Notes: a model not told the origin generated them from the sequence alone. Numbered from the stretch's first letter, positions 1-9,803 are shown. The stretch: 64,000 nucleotides of DNA from Chitinophaga skermanii (GCF_003259335.1 NZ_QLLL01000003.1:1-64000), one strand, 5' to 3'. A program made the numbers and translations.

Positions 1-62
1 TCGATTGACCACCCCCAAGACCTTTTAGTCCAAATAATTTGCTTCTTTTCATCATTTTTCAT
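1..62 (-). CDS. Possible 5' end of a leftward gene cut by the window edge
   Basis: On the minus strand, ATG codons at 62, 55 and 52 each open reading frames that stay open to the left edge. The frame from 55/52 would begin MMKRSKLFGLKG and continue with glycines; the frame from 62 begins MKNDEKK. Fewer than 21 codons are visible, so neither coding status nor family can be judged. A small leader-like peptide or an ordinary gene start are both possible. Confidence 0.2.
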   Translation of the reverse strand, partial: MKNDEKKQIIWTKRSWGWSI

Positions 63-322
63 TTGTGGGTGTAAACTTTTTGCAGGACTAGACATGCATT
101 CAATAGCTGTTTCATAGTTTCGTGATGGTTTTCTAACGTAACTGGCGGAATGGTTATTCGAATACAGGTATTTCGCAATTACTTAGGATTAAATACCCCG
201 AATCTCCCCATTCCCCCACAAATCCTGTAGCAGGCTTTCCCCAACCTTTTCCCTTTCAAGCTGTTTTATACGTACGGCCCGCATGGCACGATAATTTCAC
301 TCAAGTATTAAAACCTACAGGT

Positions 323-652
323 ATGGCAAAGAAAAATGATCTCAATAAGCAAGCATTGCCGCAAGACGACGATCTTATCCAAGATAGCAATAACGAACCC
401 AACGACGCCGATGTGTCTGACGAAGAACGGGAATTGCTAGAAGAAGCTTCTACCACCGATCCTTCCTACACGGAAGAAATTCGCATGCACCAAGGCAAGG
501 TAGATATGCTTGACGATGACGGCGAGCCCCTCAATGAAGATGATGAACTAGACGTTCCCGGTGCGGAGCTAGACGATGATGAAGAAGCCATTGGAGATGA
601 AGATGAGGAGAATAACGAGTATAGCACCGATAAAAATGATGATGACGAATAA
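323..652 (+). CDS. Highly acidic small hypothetical protein
   Basis: This 109-residue protein is about 40% Asp plus Glu (44 residues) with no signal peptide, membrane segment or cysteine. Acidic runs are densest in the C-terminal half, so it is probably intrinsically disordered and cytoplasmic. I do not recognise a catalytic family. It is monocistronic and followed directly by a strong hairpin terminator. Low-complexity acidic proteins of this kind are common as conserved hypotheticals in Bacteroidota; a role in binding basic proteins or cations would be a guess. Confidence 0.7.
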   Translation: MAKKNDLNKQALPQDDDLIQDSNNEPNDADVSDEERELLEEASTTDPSYTEEIRMHQGKVDMLDDDGEPLNEDDELDVPGAELDDDEEAIGDEDEENNEYSTDKNDDDE

Positions 653-657
653 AAAGG

Positions 658-690
658 AACGTCCCGCTGGTTAGACGGGACGTTTTTCTT
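658..690. terminator. Bidirectional hairpin terminator
   Basis: A 9-bp perfect stem (658-666 with 676-684, AACGTCCCG/CGGGACGTT) is followed by a T-run on the plus strand. The A-run before it gives a T-run on the minus strand. It sits between the acidic protein gene and the leftward gene ending at 718 and can serve both. Confidence 0.8.
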
Positions 691-717
691 TCATATAAAT
701 CTAAGTTGGCAAATAAG

Positions 718-1254
718 CTAGAACAACTCTACAATTGGCCCATATTGATAAGGCTCGTTCGTTAAAGACCATCTCAAATCATAATTAGGACAAGGAGGAT
801 TGGGGTTCACCCTTACCACCATAGAATACTTACAATTCTGTAGAATCACGAATTGTGTAACACAAGTGCGATCAGCCCTTTGTTGTGCTGATATACCTGC
901 CGGAGATGTTTTAAAGAACTGGAGGGCATTGTGTAATTCATTCCATAATTGAGTAGCCGTTTTCCCATCACAAGCAATTGGCGCTGGTTCGGTAGTGCCT
1001 GGGAACAGCACTGGTTCACCACAATCGCCGCCCTTAACAAGATCGAGGCAAGGAATGAGCACCGGCCCTGAAGTGGTGGCTGCTGTAACAAAACCATCTT
1101 TAACAATGGCTTCAATAGAGTTTTCGCCAAACTGGATACGGCCAATTTTGCCTTTTTGTTGTTGGGCGAAGGAGTTGTCGGTAAAGACAGTTAGGCTAAT
1201 TACACTGGCAATAAAGCTGAGTAAAGCAAAGGATACAAAAACGCGTAGTTTCAT
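718..1254 (-). CDS. Secreted hypothetical protein, cysteine-containing
   Basis: This is a 178-residue protein from the ATG at 1254, chosen because it starts a clear Sec signal peptide (MKLRVFVSFALLSFIASV, probable cleavage after NSFA near residue 33); the upstream in-frame extension to 1359 does not look like a signal peptide. The mature part has several cysteines (CLDLVKGGDC, ACDG, NCKY, PPC), suggesting disulfides in the periplasm or outside the cell. I recognise no domain. It lies downstream of another small secreted protein in the same direction, but a terminator separates them. Confidence 0.65.
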   Translation of the reverse strand: MKLRVFVSFALLSFIASVISLTVFTDNSFAQQQKGKIGRIQFGENSIEAIVKDGFVTAATTSGPVLIPCLDLVKGGDCGEPVLFPGTTEPAPIACDGKTATQLWNELHNALQFFKTSPAGISAQQRADRTCVTQFVILQNCKYSMVVRVNPNPPCPNYDLRWSLTNEPYQYGPIVELF

Positions 1255-1371
1255 AAATTGAGTGCTATTTTGGATGAAAAATAAATAAGCTGCTTGATGG
1301 GTAGCTTTAAAGTTATACAATAGCACTGCGGTGAGAACGGTATTTACATTGTCAATCATTGATATACAAAT

Positions 1372-1401
1372 AAAACCCCGAACCTGCCAGCAAGCCCGGG
1401 G
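1372..1401 (-). terminator. Hairpin terminator for the CXXCH protein gene
   Basis: On the minus strand a stem of CCCCG/CGGGG (1397-1401 with 1376-1380) is followed by TTTTATTT, 36 bp beyond the stop at 1437. The stem is short but GC-only. Confidence 0.5.
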
Positions 1402-1436
1402 GATGATTGTTTTATGCAGCTGATTGTTAAACCATC

Positions 1437-1694
1437 TTAAAGCATCTTGAAAACACGCTCATAACGCGTATTCCCTTTCGATGATAGTTCGTTTGCTTGT
1501 AGTGCCGCTGGGCTATGGCAACTTTGGCAATTGTTCGCTGCAAAGCGATGGTTATTCCCGTGGGGTGAAGCTACATTTTGTGCCAATGTGCCCAATTTAT
1601 TAGGCGTAAATTCCTTCGTAGTATAGCGTGGAAATGAAATCGCGGTAGCGATTACAGCTAGGAAACATACAATGAGTAGCGTCGCTTTTTTCAT
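1437..1694 (-). CDS. Small secreted protein with a CXXCH (heme c-like) motif
   Basis: This 85-residue protein starts at the ATG at 1694, which begins a signal peptide (MKKATLLIVCFLAVIATAIS). The mature part carries one CQSCH motif near residue 58, the covalent heme attachment signature of c-type cytochromes. Surrounding histidines (SPHGNNHRF) could give a distal ligand. No complete cytochrome c fold is evident and the protein is very short, so it could be a mini monoheme cytochrome or a metal-binding protein that only resembles one. It appears monocistronic. Confidence 0.6.
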   Translation of the reverse strand: MKKATLLIVCFLAVIATAISFPRYTTKEFTPNKLGTLAQNVASPHGNNHRFAANNCQSCHSPAALQANELSSKGNTRYERVFKML

Positions 1695-2134
1695 CTTTTT
1701 CAGTAGATTTTTGTGGGTGATGAATGAAGTTTTATTGTGTTCGGATATTTCAGTATTACATACAACAGTGCCTAGCTGTACATGCGATACAGCCAACTTC
1801 AGTACTACAAACAATAGCAAGCCTTTTTACAGGTTGGGTTCAATGAATGGAGGCTTCCTGTCGGGAAATATTCACATAACTGAGGTTACAGGTTTCCTGT
1901 AGACATAATTCTTTTGATTGCTTACGCACCAATACGGTTTCCGGGTAATTGGGGTAGATAACTACATGTTTATCAATACGAATATAAAATTTAATTCAAT
2001 ACAACAATCAGGCTGTGGAAAATTAAACAGGTGTTGTAACGTTAGATGTTGTGGCTGATAATTGATGTGTCAATTAAAAATGGGAGATGGAAAAGTAGCG
2101 GGGAAAGGCGGAAGTAAAGTAAGTTCGTATTGAA

Positions 2135-2172
2135 TGAAAAAAATAAAGGCTAGTCGTACGACTAGCCTTTAT
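2135..2172 (-). terminator. Strong terminator of the sus/metalloprotease locus
   Basis: A perfect 15-bp inverted repeat at 2143-2172 is followed on the minus strand by a run of seven T. It lies 8 bp beyond the stop of the last metalloprotease gene (2181) and closes the leftward operon. Confidence 0.9.
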
Positions 2173-2180
2173 GCGTATGA

Positions 2181-4778
2181 TTATTTTACTTTCAGTGCAC
2201 GGTTAACTTGCAGTAACATATACTCGTATTCGAGTTTATTTTTCCCAAGTGGTTGTTGCACGATTTTTTGTAAAGTTTGTTGTGTTTCTACCAGCCAGCT
2301 GTAATACAAATGGCTGATATCTTCAGTTTGATATAAGATGCGCGTTGCAAATTCGAAGCCCGCTTTGTCGCCCTGTAAAGCCAAGTTCTGCGATGGTGCT
2401 ACTTGCGTACGCTCGTCGATATGAGAACAACCAATAGGCATTAAACCTTTTTGCATAGCGAGGTAATGCATATTTCTAACAGGTGCTAATTCATCTTCAT
2501 TTACAAAGGCATCCGCTTTCCCATTCGTTGTACGAAGCGAGCCGGGGGAACGGGTAAGTACTTGCACATAGCTCTTTTGCATGTTCAGCTTTTCTGCAGA
2601 TGCAGCCTTGCCAGACAAGGTTTCCTTCCAAATGAAATTAAATACATCGGCCAAACTTTCTGCTTGTGTATAGCTTTCATTACCGCCTTTGGCTTCACTA
2701 TAACCAATATTATTGACCCAACGCATGATGTAAGGGAATAAAATGGTTTGCATGTATTGTGCCGCATTGCCATTGATCGCATCAATGTTCTGGTCGATTT
2801 CCGGGTTGTTCAGCCAAGTCGCATTTTCAAGGGTGGATAGTAAGAAATTGAGGGACTCTTTTTGCTTAGCTTTTGGAACAACAGTATATGCCGGGAAGGG
2901 ATCGCCTTCATACTTTTCATATTGGTAAATACCACCGAGATTACTCAGTACATGTGTTAAATACCAATAGAATTGGATGTTGATGATATTGAAGTTCATT
3001 TTCCTGCGGAAAGAATAGTCTTCATCTTCATCTTTCACCCAGTTATTGAAGTTTTCCATTACGTAACGCAAGTTCTTCATGGCGTAGGCGGTAGCCTTTA
3101 CTTGGTCATCACCTAAATCTTCCGATAATGCATTCGGGTCAAGATTACCGGCAAATTGCTGCTTGCCGTAACGGAACATGGGGTTCTTGATTTTCTCGCT
3201 TACAAATGCCTCTAAGGTTTTAGCAGTTACTTCCATCGACGGGTTCCCCGGTAATACACGGTATAGCCAATCGATCGCATATTCATCATATATACCCAAT
3301 GGTGGCGGTGTCATGCTAACTCCTTTCTCCATATCGCCAGGTTGTGCCACGAAGTTGAAGCGCGCATAATCCATGATCGAAGGGGTTGTACCATATTTTT
3401 GTGTAAAGCTAGGAGAGCGTAACGAATCAACTGGGAAGGTAGCTGAAGCACCCATGTTGTGCATGAGACCCAAACAGTGACCAACTTCGTGTGTTAACAC
3501 GTAACGCAAAGAAGGGCCCACTAGTTCCATCGACATATTAGCTGTGCGTGCACGTTTGTCGGCCGGCGAAGTTTGAATAAACAACCAATCACGCAAAACA
3601 TCCGTAATGCCATGGTAAACGTACACAGAAGCGTTTAAGATTTCTCCCGTACGTGGGTCTACCCAAGATGGGCCCATAGCATTCTGCGTAGCGGTAGGCG
3701 CATACTTAATGCAATTGTATTTGATGTTGTTGGGGTCGAAGGTTGAATCGTTTTCCGGGTACATCTTCGTTACAATCGCATCTTTAAACCCAATTTTTTC
3801 GAAAGCTACATTCCATTGCTCAACACCTTGCCTGATATAAGGCACCCAGCTAGCCGGGAACTTATTATCGATATAGAATACAATGGGTTGTACAGGTGTA
3901 ACCTTTTCTCCTTTTGCATATGCAGTAGGGTTGCTAGGTTCTAAACGCCAACGGTTAGCATAGTAAACCGGTTCTACTCCATTACGCGCATCTACATGGT
4001 CGTATTTCGTATAAAACACCCCAATACGCGGGTCGTTCAAACGGGGTTGCATAGGCACCTCCGGTAATAAACAAATGCTACGTTTCATTAACACGGTAGA
4101 AGGTCTATCTTCTGCCGTAACAAAACCAAAGAACGTTTTCGTTACCCCGTAGCTCATGTAACTACTAATGGTAATGTTATCTTTAAATGCCTTGGCACCT
4201 GCCAATAAGGAACGATCCGGTTTAAAACTAGTACGCCTACTTTCTAAGCCTCCAACTGGCATATAAGGGTCCATATTGGTATTGCCACTGAGGAAGAAGT
4301 TTGTAGGATCGAACACCAATGAGCTACTATCCGGCGATACTGCCAATATTTTATACGATGCTAATATAGGTGCCACCTGGCTCTTTTGTAAGTCACCCGG
4401 TTCACTGCCGCCTACGCGTTGATCGTAATTCATTTGACGAATGTGTATGATCGAATCTTTCTCTTCAAATATTACGCAGAGCGGATCATGGGCCTGTTCG
4501 CCAGCAGCACCATCGTCGGAGTGACTCACCGATTCTGTTACCGAACCAATTAACATGGGTTTTCCAAGTAGCTGGATCGGCATTTCAAAATACACCTTGC
4601 CTTGTGCTTGGTGTAGGGTAATCATCCCTTTCGACGTTTGTACGTTCTTACCTTTAAACAGTTTCTCGTAAGGCGTTACCTTTTTCGTTGTATCGGCAGC
4701 CGGTTTTTTCTGGCCGTTTGCCTGTATTGCCATCGCAAAGGAAGCGATGCCCAGTAAAAGGCCTAGCTTTTTGCGCAT
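2181..4778 (-). CDS. Secreted zinc-dependent metalloprotease (DUF5117/DUF4953 type)
   Basis: This large secreted metalloprotease probably cleaves proteins or peptides outside the cytoplasm. The start at 4778 begins a signal peptide (MRKKLGLLLGIASFAMAIQANG); an in-frame ATG at 4832 would add an 18-residue non-signal extension. A metzincin-type site HEVGHCLGLMH is at about residues 430-440, with Zn-binding histidines and catalytic Glu all present. It is followed by SIMDYARFN, which may supply the Met-turn-like segment. The N-terminal region matches the DUF5118/DUF5117 layout of Bacteroidota metalloproteases. It is the last gene of the SusCD operon and paralogous to the gene just upstream. Substrate is not known. 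Confidence 0.88.
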   Translation of the reverse strand: MRKKLGLLLGIASFAMAIQANGQKKPAADTTKKVTPYEKLFKGKNVQTSKGMITLHQAQGKVYFEMPIQLLGKPMLIGSVTESVSHSDDGAAGEQAHDPLCVIFEEKDSIIHIRQMNYDQRVGGSEPGDLQKSQVAPILASYKILAVSPDSSSLVFDPTNFFLSGNTNMDPYMPVGGLESRRTSFKPDRSLLAGAKAFKDNITISSYMSYGVTKTFFGFVTAEDRPSTVLMKRSICLLPEVPMQPRLNDPRIGVFYTKYDHVDARNGVEPVYYANRWRLEPSNPTAYAKGEKVTPVQPIVFYIDNKFPASWVPYIRQGVEQWNVAFEKIGFKDAIVTKMYPENDSTFDPNNIKYNCIKYAPTATQNAMGPSWVDPRTGEILNASVYVYHGITDVLRDWLFIQTSPADKRARTANMSMELVGPSLRYVLTHEVGHCLGLMHNMGASATFPVDSLRSPSFTQKYGTTPSIMDYARFNFVAQPGDMEKGVSMTPPPLGIYDEYAIDWLYRVLPGNPSMEVTAKTLEAFVSEKIKNPMFRYGKQQFAGNLDPNALSEDLGDDQVKATAYAMKNLRYVMENFNNWVKDEDEDYSFRRKMNFNIINIQFYWYLTHVLSNLGGIYQYEKYEGDPFPAYTVVPKAKQKESLNFLLSTLENATWLNNPEIDQNIDAINGNAAQYMQTILFPYIMRWVNNIGYSEAKGGNESYTQAESLADVFNFIWKETLSGKAASAEKLNMQKSYVQVLTRSPGSLRTTNGKADAFVNEDELAPVRNMHYLAMQKGLMPIGCSHIDERTQVAPSQNLALQGDKAGFEFATRILYQTEDISHLYYSWLVETQQTLQKIVQQPLGKNKLEYEYMLLQVNRALKVK

Positions 4779-4838
4779 CCCCTTATACTGGATGCAACTT
4801 GTATGGTGGGTATTTGATTGTAATGTTTGCATCCCGGG

Positions 4839-7454
4839 TTATTTAAGCGTTTTTTCAATTTGTTCCAATAAGAACCTGTAGTGCATACGTGTTTGTAAGT
4901 CGCTTGTTTTCGCAACAGCACCACGTAACAAAGTTTGACAATTCTTTAAAGCCGCGAAATAAGTAGCTTCCATAGAAGGGGAGAGGGCAAATTGTACCGA
5001 TCCTCCACCGAAAGCATCCCTAGATGCCGTTACACCGTGATTGTGCCCGCAAGCCCATTCCTCTTGTAATCCTTCAATAGGCGCTTGGAAAGTACCGTTA
5101 AAGGCTAATGCATTGCTAGCCCCGGTACCACTGCCTAATTTGGATTGCTTTATCAATGCGGAAACGTATGCTTTTTGTAGTTCACGATCTGTTACATTCG
5201 GCGTAGCATTTTTTACTGTGCTGCCCCAAACTTCTGTATACAATGTTTTCATCACCTCCTCGCTCGTTAACGGGTTTTTCTCGTTTGAACGCAACGCACT
5301 GAGATATACTTTTTGCGGTGCTTGTAACAAGGCCTCGATCATTTGCTTGCGCAATACCATCGACGGGGTACCTACGAGCGACATTTCCTGCAATACTGCT
5401 TTGTTCTCGATCCAATCTAAATCCCGTAATTGCTGTAACATCCAGTTCATGGCTGCTACTTGTTTTGCACGGGGAACAGATTGATACATGGGTACAGGGT
5501 CTCCTGCGTATTTTTCAAACACGTACATACCACCCAGGTTTGCATACACGTGGTTTACGTAACGTACATATTGCGATAAGATGTTGTTCCAAATCTCCTG
5601 GCGGTAAGTGTAATCTTTGTCTGTTTTACCAAGCCAGTTGTGGAGGTTTTGCATAATGTATTGCAAGTTCTTCACCCCGTAATTCGAAGCTTTCATGGCA
5701 TCATCACCCAAATCCTCCGTTTGTGCCGATGGATCGAATGGAATGCCTTGTTGTGCACCATAACGGTAGCGGGGATCACCTGCTTTGGCTGTAATTTTAG
5801 CTGCTTGCTGTTTGGCTTCTTTTTCTGCTGATACGGAAGCTGGGTAGTAGCTATAACTCCAGTCTACGGCGTATTCATCATAAATACCAAATTCCGGAGG
5901 TGTTAATTTCACACCGCGTTGGTAATCGCCCGGTTGTGCTACGTAATTGAAACGCGCATAATCCATGATACTATAAGTGGTACCATATTTCTGCGTGAAG
6001 CTAGGCGAGCGTAACGAATCTACAGGAATGGCAGATGAAGCGCCCATGTTATGCATAAAGCCTAAACAGTGACCCACTTCATGCCTAATTACGTATTTAA
6101 TCCCATCCATCAATAAATCTTGTGGCAATTCTTTACTACGTACCGCTGCATCTGTTTGCGCTGTTTGTACAAACATCCAGTTGTTCAACAATTTCGCAAT
6201 ATCATGGAAGGCATAAACCGATGCATTGATGATCTCACCAGAACGTGGATCTACCCACGATGGCCCGATGGCATTTGCTACGGCTGCCGGTTGATAACGG
6301 ATACAGTTATATTTCAAGTTGTCGGGATCAAAGGTGCTATCATTTACCGGGAAGTCTTTCGCGATAATGGCATGCTTAAAGCCAATTTTTTCAAAAGGCT
6401 TTTGCCAGCTATTCACGGCTTCGCGGATAGCAGGCTTCCAAGCTGCCGGAAAGTCACTGTCGATGTAGAAGATAATCGGCTGCACGGGCTCTGTTAATTG
6501 TCCTTTCGCAAAGGCCGCTTCATCTTTCGGTACTAAGTTCCAACGGTTAGCAAAATATACTGCCTCCGATTTATTGTTCGCCGCTGTAAACAATGTTTTG
6601 CGCGTGGTGAACACCCCGATACGCGGATCAGCCTTACGAGGACGAATGGCTGTACTTGGTAACAATAACAAAGTACGGGTAAGCACTACCGTAACCGGCT
6701 TGTCTTTTACCAGTGTTCTTTTATCGTTGCTGAGCGTGTTTTCGTATGAAAGATGACTTTTAATCATCAAGTTATCACCAAAAGATTTAAAGGTGCCAAT
6801 GAAGGAACGGTCACGTTTAAAGCTTTCAGATACGCGGTAACCGGCACCACGGTACATACTAAATGCACCAAAAGGCGATAACTCTTTAATATCGTTCAAG
6901 AAGTAATCTGTTACATCAATAACAGCAGTCGACTTATCGGCATTATATGCTTGAACAGGGAATATTTTCAAAATAGCGCCCAGGTTGTTTTTCGCTAGGG
7001 CATCGCTAATATTCGCATCGTTATCGGTGATGTTGTTGCTTTCCAATTTCACGAGTAGTAAACTCGAATCGCTATGTATCCATTTTACGTACAATGGATC
7101 TTGCGGCTTCGATCCTACGAGGCCATCGAGGTTGTCACTGATTTCTGAAATAGTAGAGGCAAGGAGCATTTCCTTTTCCATCAGCTGCATGGGAATTTCC
7201 ATGTACAGCTTTTGGTTTTTGTAATACAAGTTCATCATACCGGCAGATTGTTTCTGCGGCGATTTCAATAAGCTGGCATAGCCATTCTTTTCAGCAGGTG
7301 CGGGCGCGGGTGTAACAACTTCCGTTTTAGCGCCACGTTTCGATTTCCGTGATTCTTTTTTCGTTGGTTCGGTCGATTGCGCAGCAGCGTGTGTACCTAC
7401 AGCGAGGAACGTTACTAACGACAATGTTTTGAAGGATGCGTAATTCATATGCAT
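4839..7454 (-). CDS. Secreted zinc-dependent metalloprotease, tandem paralogue
   Basis: This 871-residue protein has an N-terminal signal peptide ending near THAAAQ, followed by a Lys/Arg/Pro-rich linker. The metzincin motif HEVGHCLGFMH lies near residues 458-468 and is intact. Long blocks are shared with the neighbouring paralogue (SLRSPSFTQKYGTT, SIMDYARFN, GIYDEYA.DW, EDLGDD), so the pair arose by tandem duplication. Differences are concentrated in the N-terminal linker and the C-terminal quarter. It follows the PKD-like lipoprotein gene by 70 bp that hold a hairpin. A role in digesting substrate for the adjacent SusCD transporter is inferred from context. Confidence 0.88.
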   Translation of the reverse strand: MHMNYASFKTLSLVTFLAVGTHAAAQSTEPTKKESRKSKRGAKTEVVTPAPAPAEKNGYASLLKSPQKQSAGMMNLYYKNQKLYMEIPMQLMEKEMLLASTISEISDNLDGLVGSKPQDPLYVKWIHSDSSLLLVKLESNNITDNDANISDALAKNNLGAILKIFPVQAYNADKSTAVIDVTDYFLNDIKELSPFGAFSMYRGAGYRVSESFKRDRSFIGTFKSFGDNLMIKSHLSYENTLSNDKRTLVKDKPVTVVLTRTLLLLPSTAIRPRKADPRIGVFTTRKTLFTAANNKSEAVYFANRWNLVPKDEAAFAKGQLTEPVQPIIFYIDSDFPAAWKPAIREAVNSWQKPFEKIGFKHAIIAKDFPVNDSTFDPDNLKYNCIRYQPAAVANAIGPSWVDPRSGEIINASVYAFHDIAKLLNNWMFVQTAQTDAAVRSKELPQDLLMDGIKYVIRHEVGHCLGFMHNMGASSAIPVDSLRSPSFTQKYGTTYSIMDYARFNYVAQPGDYQRGVKLTPPEFGIYDEYAVDWSYSYYPASVSAEKEAKQQAAKITAKAGDPRYRYGAQQGIPFDPSAQTEDLGDDAMKASNYGVKNLQYIMQNLHNWLGKTDKDYTYRQEIWNNILSQYVRYVNHVYANLGGMYVFEKYAGDPVPMYQSVPRAKQVAAMNWMLQQLRDLDWIENKAVLQEMSLVGTPSMVLRKQMIEALLQAPQKVYLSALRSNEKNPLTSEEVMKTLYTEVWGSTVKNATPNVTDRELQKAYVSALIKQSKLGSGTGASNALAFNGTFQAPIEGLQEEWACGHNHGVTASRDAFGGGSVQFALSPSMEATYFAALKNCQTLLRGAVAKTSDLQTRMHYRFLLEQIEKTLK

Positions 7455-7475
7455 GTTTTGTATGGTTGAATGCCA

Positions 7476-7506
7476 CCCGGCAGCCTACATTCAAGCAGGC
7501 TGCGGG
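7476..7506 (-). other. Intra-operon stem-loop upstream of the metalloproteases
   Basis: A bulged GC-rich stem (7476-7486 with 7497-7506) lies in the 70-bp gap between the PKD lipoprotein stop and the metalloprotease start. No T-run follows on the minus strand, so it is more likely an mRNA-processing or stability element than a terminator. Confidence 0.5.
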
Positions 7507-7524
7507 AAAGCATTTTCTGCTAGG

Positions 7525-9051
7525 TTATTTTTGAGAGATGACGCTGGATATTCTACCAAAGTCACCGTATTCTTTCCGGTTATTAATATCAAGGTTACCT
7601 AAGCCTAAGTTCAACATCGGGAACAAGTACAATTTGCCTTTACCGCCGCTATAAGTAGCCATAATCAAAATCTTGTTGTTTGTGCTCAATGTAGGTTCAA
7701 TATGCGGGTAGTTACCTTGTTGGTAAACCTGTAATACAGTCACTTCTTCACCTGCTGCCAATGTGTAACGCTCATGGTAAGTAGGGGTAGCTGTGCCGTA
7801 CAACATTGCATATACTTTATTACCACTTACGTAATACATCACGTTTTGATCTTCTGCAAATACAAAATGGTGCGCAGTTGCAATACCAGGTGCATTGGTT
7901 AGATCAATAACTGATTTAGGTGATGGCGGTATAATATCTGGATAATCATCAATACCCGGGCTAAAGATGTACAAGCTTACTTTACCCGTTGTTTTGTCTT
8001 TCAACAAATGCAAGAAATCCTTGTCAACGCTAAGACCTGCAGCAAGGTTTTGTTTGCCGGGAAGGTTGTTAGCATTGAAGGCAGCGCCTGCCTGCACGGG
8101 GTATCTATGCATTTCGCGATCGCCATAACTTGCTATAGTAGAAAGATACACAAAATGACCGTGTACTTCATCATAGAAGTTAACGCGTACTACCAAGCCA
8201 TCGTAATTGAATGGGTTGAGGGCCAATTGGGTGGGTATTGCAAAGTTATTATCAAATGGGGTAGGGTATTTAGGCGATGCACCCATATAAGTACCCGTAA
8301 ACTTGCCTTCACCAATGTAAAGATCGCCTTGGTAAATGCTGCCTAACGACTGTGGCTTGAAAGCTCCACGGGGCGCAAAGAATAAATCATTGTTCTTACC
8401 ACCAAAGGTATAATCGAGTGTTTTGATATTGAAGATGGAAGAATCCGTTATGCCGGTTATTACATCCGTAGTGTACGACCTATAATAACGCATTTGCTTC
8501 ACTATACCCCCAATTTTACCATGGTTAATAGACGAATATACGTTGCGCTTTAAACTAGTGGTAGTAGCGTTTGCAGTAATCCATGGCATCATTAAATGCG
8601 AGATGTCACTCTCCCGGCCATCTTCACTGTCGGCAATCACCAATCCTTCACCAATATTGTTTAATACAGTGATTTTAAATGGCATAATATAACGCAAGCC
8701 ATTCGCCTTATTGGTTACGGTATATACCAATTGGTGGTACTGGCTAGCGCTATTAGGGCGAAAACGAATTTCTGCCGCTAAGGCACGTGCTGTGCCCAGT
8801 ACTTGGTACATCGTATCGTTCGGCGCCATGTTAATTTTCCATTCGTAGGTAAAATCACTTTCTACTTGGCCATCGAACTGCAAGTTAGGGCGAATGCGTA
8901 AGGTGTCGAACTGGTATACACTTTGTGCACCAATCCCGGCAGTATCAATGTAAACGCTGCCTACATGTTGGGTATTGAGGGTGCTGTCGTCTTTTTTACA
9001 AGCATATAGCAAACTCAGCAAACCGGCTATATAAAGAGATACTTTTTTCAT
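7525..9051 (-). CDS. PKD-like family lipoprotein
   Basis: This 508-residue lipoprotein has an SPII signal with lipobox-like LLYAC at residues 14-18 followed by KKDDS, a typical Bacteroidota surface lipoprotein start. The N-terminal third resembles the PKD-like immunoglobulin-fold domain of SusD-associated lipoproteins (FTYEWKINMAPND). The remainder has a repeated beta pattern that could be a propeller-like domain. It is encoded 20 bp downstream of the DUF4843 lipoprotein and before the two proteases, so it probably forms part of the surface complex with SusD. Confidence 0.8.
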   Translation of the reverse strand: MKKVSLYIAGLLSLLYACKKDDSTLNTQHVGSVYIDTAGIGAQSVYQFDTLRIRPNLQFDGQVESDFTYEWKINMAPNDTMYQVLGTARALAAEIRFRPNSASQYHQLVYTVTNKANGLRYIMPFKITVLNNIGEGLVIADSEDGRESDISHLMMPWITANATTTSLKRNVYSSINHGKIGGIVKQMRYYRSYTTDVITGITDSSIFNIKTLDYTFGGKNNDLFFAPRGAFKPQSLGSIYQGDLYIGEGKFTGTYMGASPKYPTPFDNNFAIPTQLALNPFNYDGLVVRVNFYDEVHGHFVYLSTIASYGDREMHRYPVQAGAAFNANNLPGKQNLAAGLSVDKDFLHLLKDKTTGKVSLYIFSPGIDDYPDIIPPSPKSVIDLTNAPGIATAHHFVFAEDQNVMYYVSGNKVYAMLYGTATPTYHERYTLAAGEEVTVLQVYQQGNYPHIEPTLSTNNKILIMATYSGGKGKLYLFPMLNLGLGNLDINNRKEYGDFGRISSVISQK

Positions 9052-9071
9052 GTTGAAGATTGAATGGTCTA

Positions 9072-9803
9072 CTAATCGAATTTCGAACGTGAGTAATAAA
9101 GTGGCACAATCGGTTGACCGGCCAAGGTACCATCGTCGTGTTTGAGGATCTCGTTCGGATGATCTTTATTCCATTGCTTCACGTAGTCGCCGAATACAAC
9201 CCCCATAGCCTCAGCTCCTGCCGGTGTTAGTGCACGGTATTGGGCCGCGGTGAAGGTGGTTAAACCGGTAGATTGCACGATGAGTTGGTAGGCTTTTGTG
9301 CTGGCTTGGGTAGTGAAGAAATAACGGTAGTAAGTCCATGCCGGTATAACAATTTGGTCCGACCATTGTACTTTCGCTTGGCGTGTTTCTACGTTGCCGC
9401 TTACGAAATCGGGTGTATTGCCTAACTGGATTTTAACCGCGATACGTTTTTTACGCAAGGTAGAATCGTTTTTTAGTTTGATTTTAAACGTTCCTACCAG
9501 CGAATTAGGCGGCACAGTTCCACCCAATAACTCGTACATCCCGGCAGGCGCCGTTGTAATAGAATCGTTTACAACAAATGCATCGAAATGCCTTTCTTGC
9601 TTCGATACCAAGCCGCTAATTTTTACAGGTATCTCCTGGATATAATCGCCACTGGCATTCCCCAAGAAGCTGTATTCCATCGTTAATGTCGAGAAGTTCA
9701 CGGCCGGGGAAGCGCTATAAGTCGCTAACTCTTCGCGCTTGCAAGCTACCAAGGATGCTGCCAGCATTGCTGCAAAGCCCCAAATAGCAAAGTATCTTTT
9801 CAT
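9072..9803 (-). CDS. DUF4843 domain-containing lipoprotein
   Basis: The start at 9803 gives a lipoprotein signal (MKRYFAIWGFAAMLAASLVAC, then KREE); the open frame continues upstream to 9932 but would lack a signal at its start. The 243-residue protein matches the pattern of DUF4843 proteins, which are encoded next to SusD and PKD-like lipoproteins in Bacteroidota. It is predicted to be an accessory surface lipoprotein of the uptake complex; no enzymatic motif is visible. A 161-bp gap with several stem-loops separates it from susD. Confidence 0.8.
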   Translation of the reverse strand: MKRYFAIWGFAAMLAASLVACKREELATYSASPAVNFSTLTMEYSFLGNASGDYIQEIPVKISGLVSKQERHFDAFVVNDSITTAPAGMYELLGGTVPPNSLVGTFKIKLKNDSTLRKKRIAVKIQLGNTPDFVSGNVETRQAKVQWSDQIVIPAWTYYRYFFTTQASTKAYQLIVQSTGLTTFTAAQYRALTPAGAEAMGVVFGDYVKQWNKDHPNEILKHDDGTLAGQPIVPLYYSRSKFD

